Positions 63,633 to 64,000 of a stretch of DNA of 64,000 nt are shown here, one piece after another (position 1 is the stretch's first letter; each line of letters starts with the position of its first letter). The stretch lies in NCBI GenBank assembly GCA_003247575.1, contig QJZC01000049.1, positions 1-64,000 on the forward strand, given 5' to 3'. Source of the stretch: Pseudomonadota bacterium. GTDB taxonomy: Bacteria; Myxococcota_A; UBA9160; SZUA-336. The notes below the pieces were generated by a model. The model worked only from the letters and a program-made list of their open reading frames with translations. It was not told the DNA's origin and made no database searches. Made by a program: the position numbers and the translations under genes.

Positions 63633-64000
63633 TGCGAACTCTCCCCGGATGGGCGCGCGGAGGACACCTGGCTGCTCTGCTTCGGCCAGCTCAGGACGTA
63701 GCGATCGATCGCAGGGCCATCGTAGAGCAGACGCCCAGGCGCGACGTTGTGGATACCGGGCAGGGCGAGAAAGCAGCGGAACATCTGCAGAAGCTCGGCT
63801 TCTGCATGCTTCTTGCCCAAGCACACGTGCTGGCCATCGCCGAAGTGTAGATACGTGGCCGCATCGTCGCGGCCATAGCCGAAGCGATCCGGCTCCAGTA
63901 CCTGCTCGCCATCGAACATCGCCGCGACCGTCGCTACGAAGACCGTCGCGCCCGCGGGAACTTCGAGCTGGCGCGGAGTTCCCGCAGCGAGCGTCGCGCC
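63629..64000 (-). CDS. Cytochrome P450, C-terminal part (cut by window edge)
   Basis: The visible 123 residues (continuing beyond 64000) show the P450 heme-binding loop LHFGDGQHVCLGKKHAEAELLQMF, with the axial Cys, and upstream meander AMFDGEQVLEPDRFGYGR. Upstream of the window the rest of the protein, possibly fused to another oxygenase domain, cannot be seen. Its stop overlaps the membrane protein start (ATGA). Partial gene at the edge. Confidence 0.85.
   Translation of the reverse strand, partial: GATLAAGTPRQLEVPAGATVFVATVAAMFDGEQVLEPDRFGYGRDDAATYLHFGDGQHVCLGKKHAEAELLQMFRCFLALPGIHNVAPGRLLYDGPAIDRYVLSWPKQSSQVSSARPSGESSQ

Noticed and set aside
1-64000. CRISPR arrays, tRNA/rRNA genes, integrases or complete insertion sequences
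   Set aside because: None seen on reading both strands; no spaced direct-repeat array or transposase motif could be supported.

Overview
This is a GC-rich, gene-dense stretch of a Gram-negative bacterial chromosome. The gene set includes Mla-type lipid transport, beta-barrel porin-like proteins, LolA-fold proteins, an Rnf complex with PFOR, a multiheme cytochrome and aconitase B. Several MMPL/RND exporters sit next to DUF1302, DUF1329 and YCF48-like partners, a combination common in uncultured Myxococcota/Desulfobacterota-like lineages and some gamma-proteobacteria. The phylum assignment is an inference from gene content. No rRNA, tRNA, CRISPR array, complete insertion sequence or phage gene was seen.

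Layout, left to right. 0-7.4 kb (minus): an envelope module of DUF1302 barrel, DUF1329 LolA-like protein, YCF48-like protein and RND exporter, followed by a long hairpin. 7.8-9.4 kb (plus): an acyl-CoA synthetase. 9.5-26.4 kb (minus): a large energy cluster in transcription order pyruvate-kinase-like, apbE, rnfB, a 1650-residue PFOR (nifJ) with an extra C-terminal ferredoxin-like domain, rnfC, rnfD, rnfG, rnfE, rnfA, a small membrane protein, a plant-type ferredoxin-NADP reductase and alpha-glucan phosphorylase. Together these could link glycogen breakdown to pyruvate oxidation, reduced ferredoxin, and ion pumping or NADPH exchange. 26.8-28.7 kb: a divergent GT4 glycosyltransferase and a tail-to-tail CBS protein.

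29.2-34.3 kb (minus): a second RND + barrel + LolA-like module. 34.7-36.9 kb (plus): a fused FAD monooxygenase and aminoglycoside-phosphotransferase-like kinase. 37.2-39.2 kb: PiT phosphate transporter and its DUF47 partner. 39.2-42.8 kb: aconitase B divergent from a LysR regulator, with phased repeats between them. 42.7-43.3 kb: a methyltransferase. 43.4-47.0 kb (plus): STAS-MlaE, MlaF, MlaD and a PqiC-like lipoprotein.

47.1-52.1 kb (plus): acyl carrier protein, MaoC, SDR, FkbH-type HAD and MBOAT. This looks like a small pathway that builds a glyceryl- or hydroxyacyl-ACP and transfers the acyl group across or at the membrane. 52.3-53.9 kb: another acyl-CoA synthetase. 54.0-58.6 kb: a small secreted protein and a 1319-residue secreted decaheme cytochrome with a C-terminal LVIVD beta-propeller. 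58.7-64.0 kb (minus): an SGNH-like membrane-anchored protein, then a tightly packed P450 (cut by the window edge), a polytopic membrane protein and a Dyp-type peroxidase.

The strongest candidates for something new are the glycogen-PFOR-Rnf super-cluster with its enlarged PFOR and degenerate RnfB, the monooxygenase-kinase fusion, the decaheme/LVIVD protein, the ACP-FkbH-MBOAT cassette, and the P450/membrane/Dyp operon.
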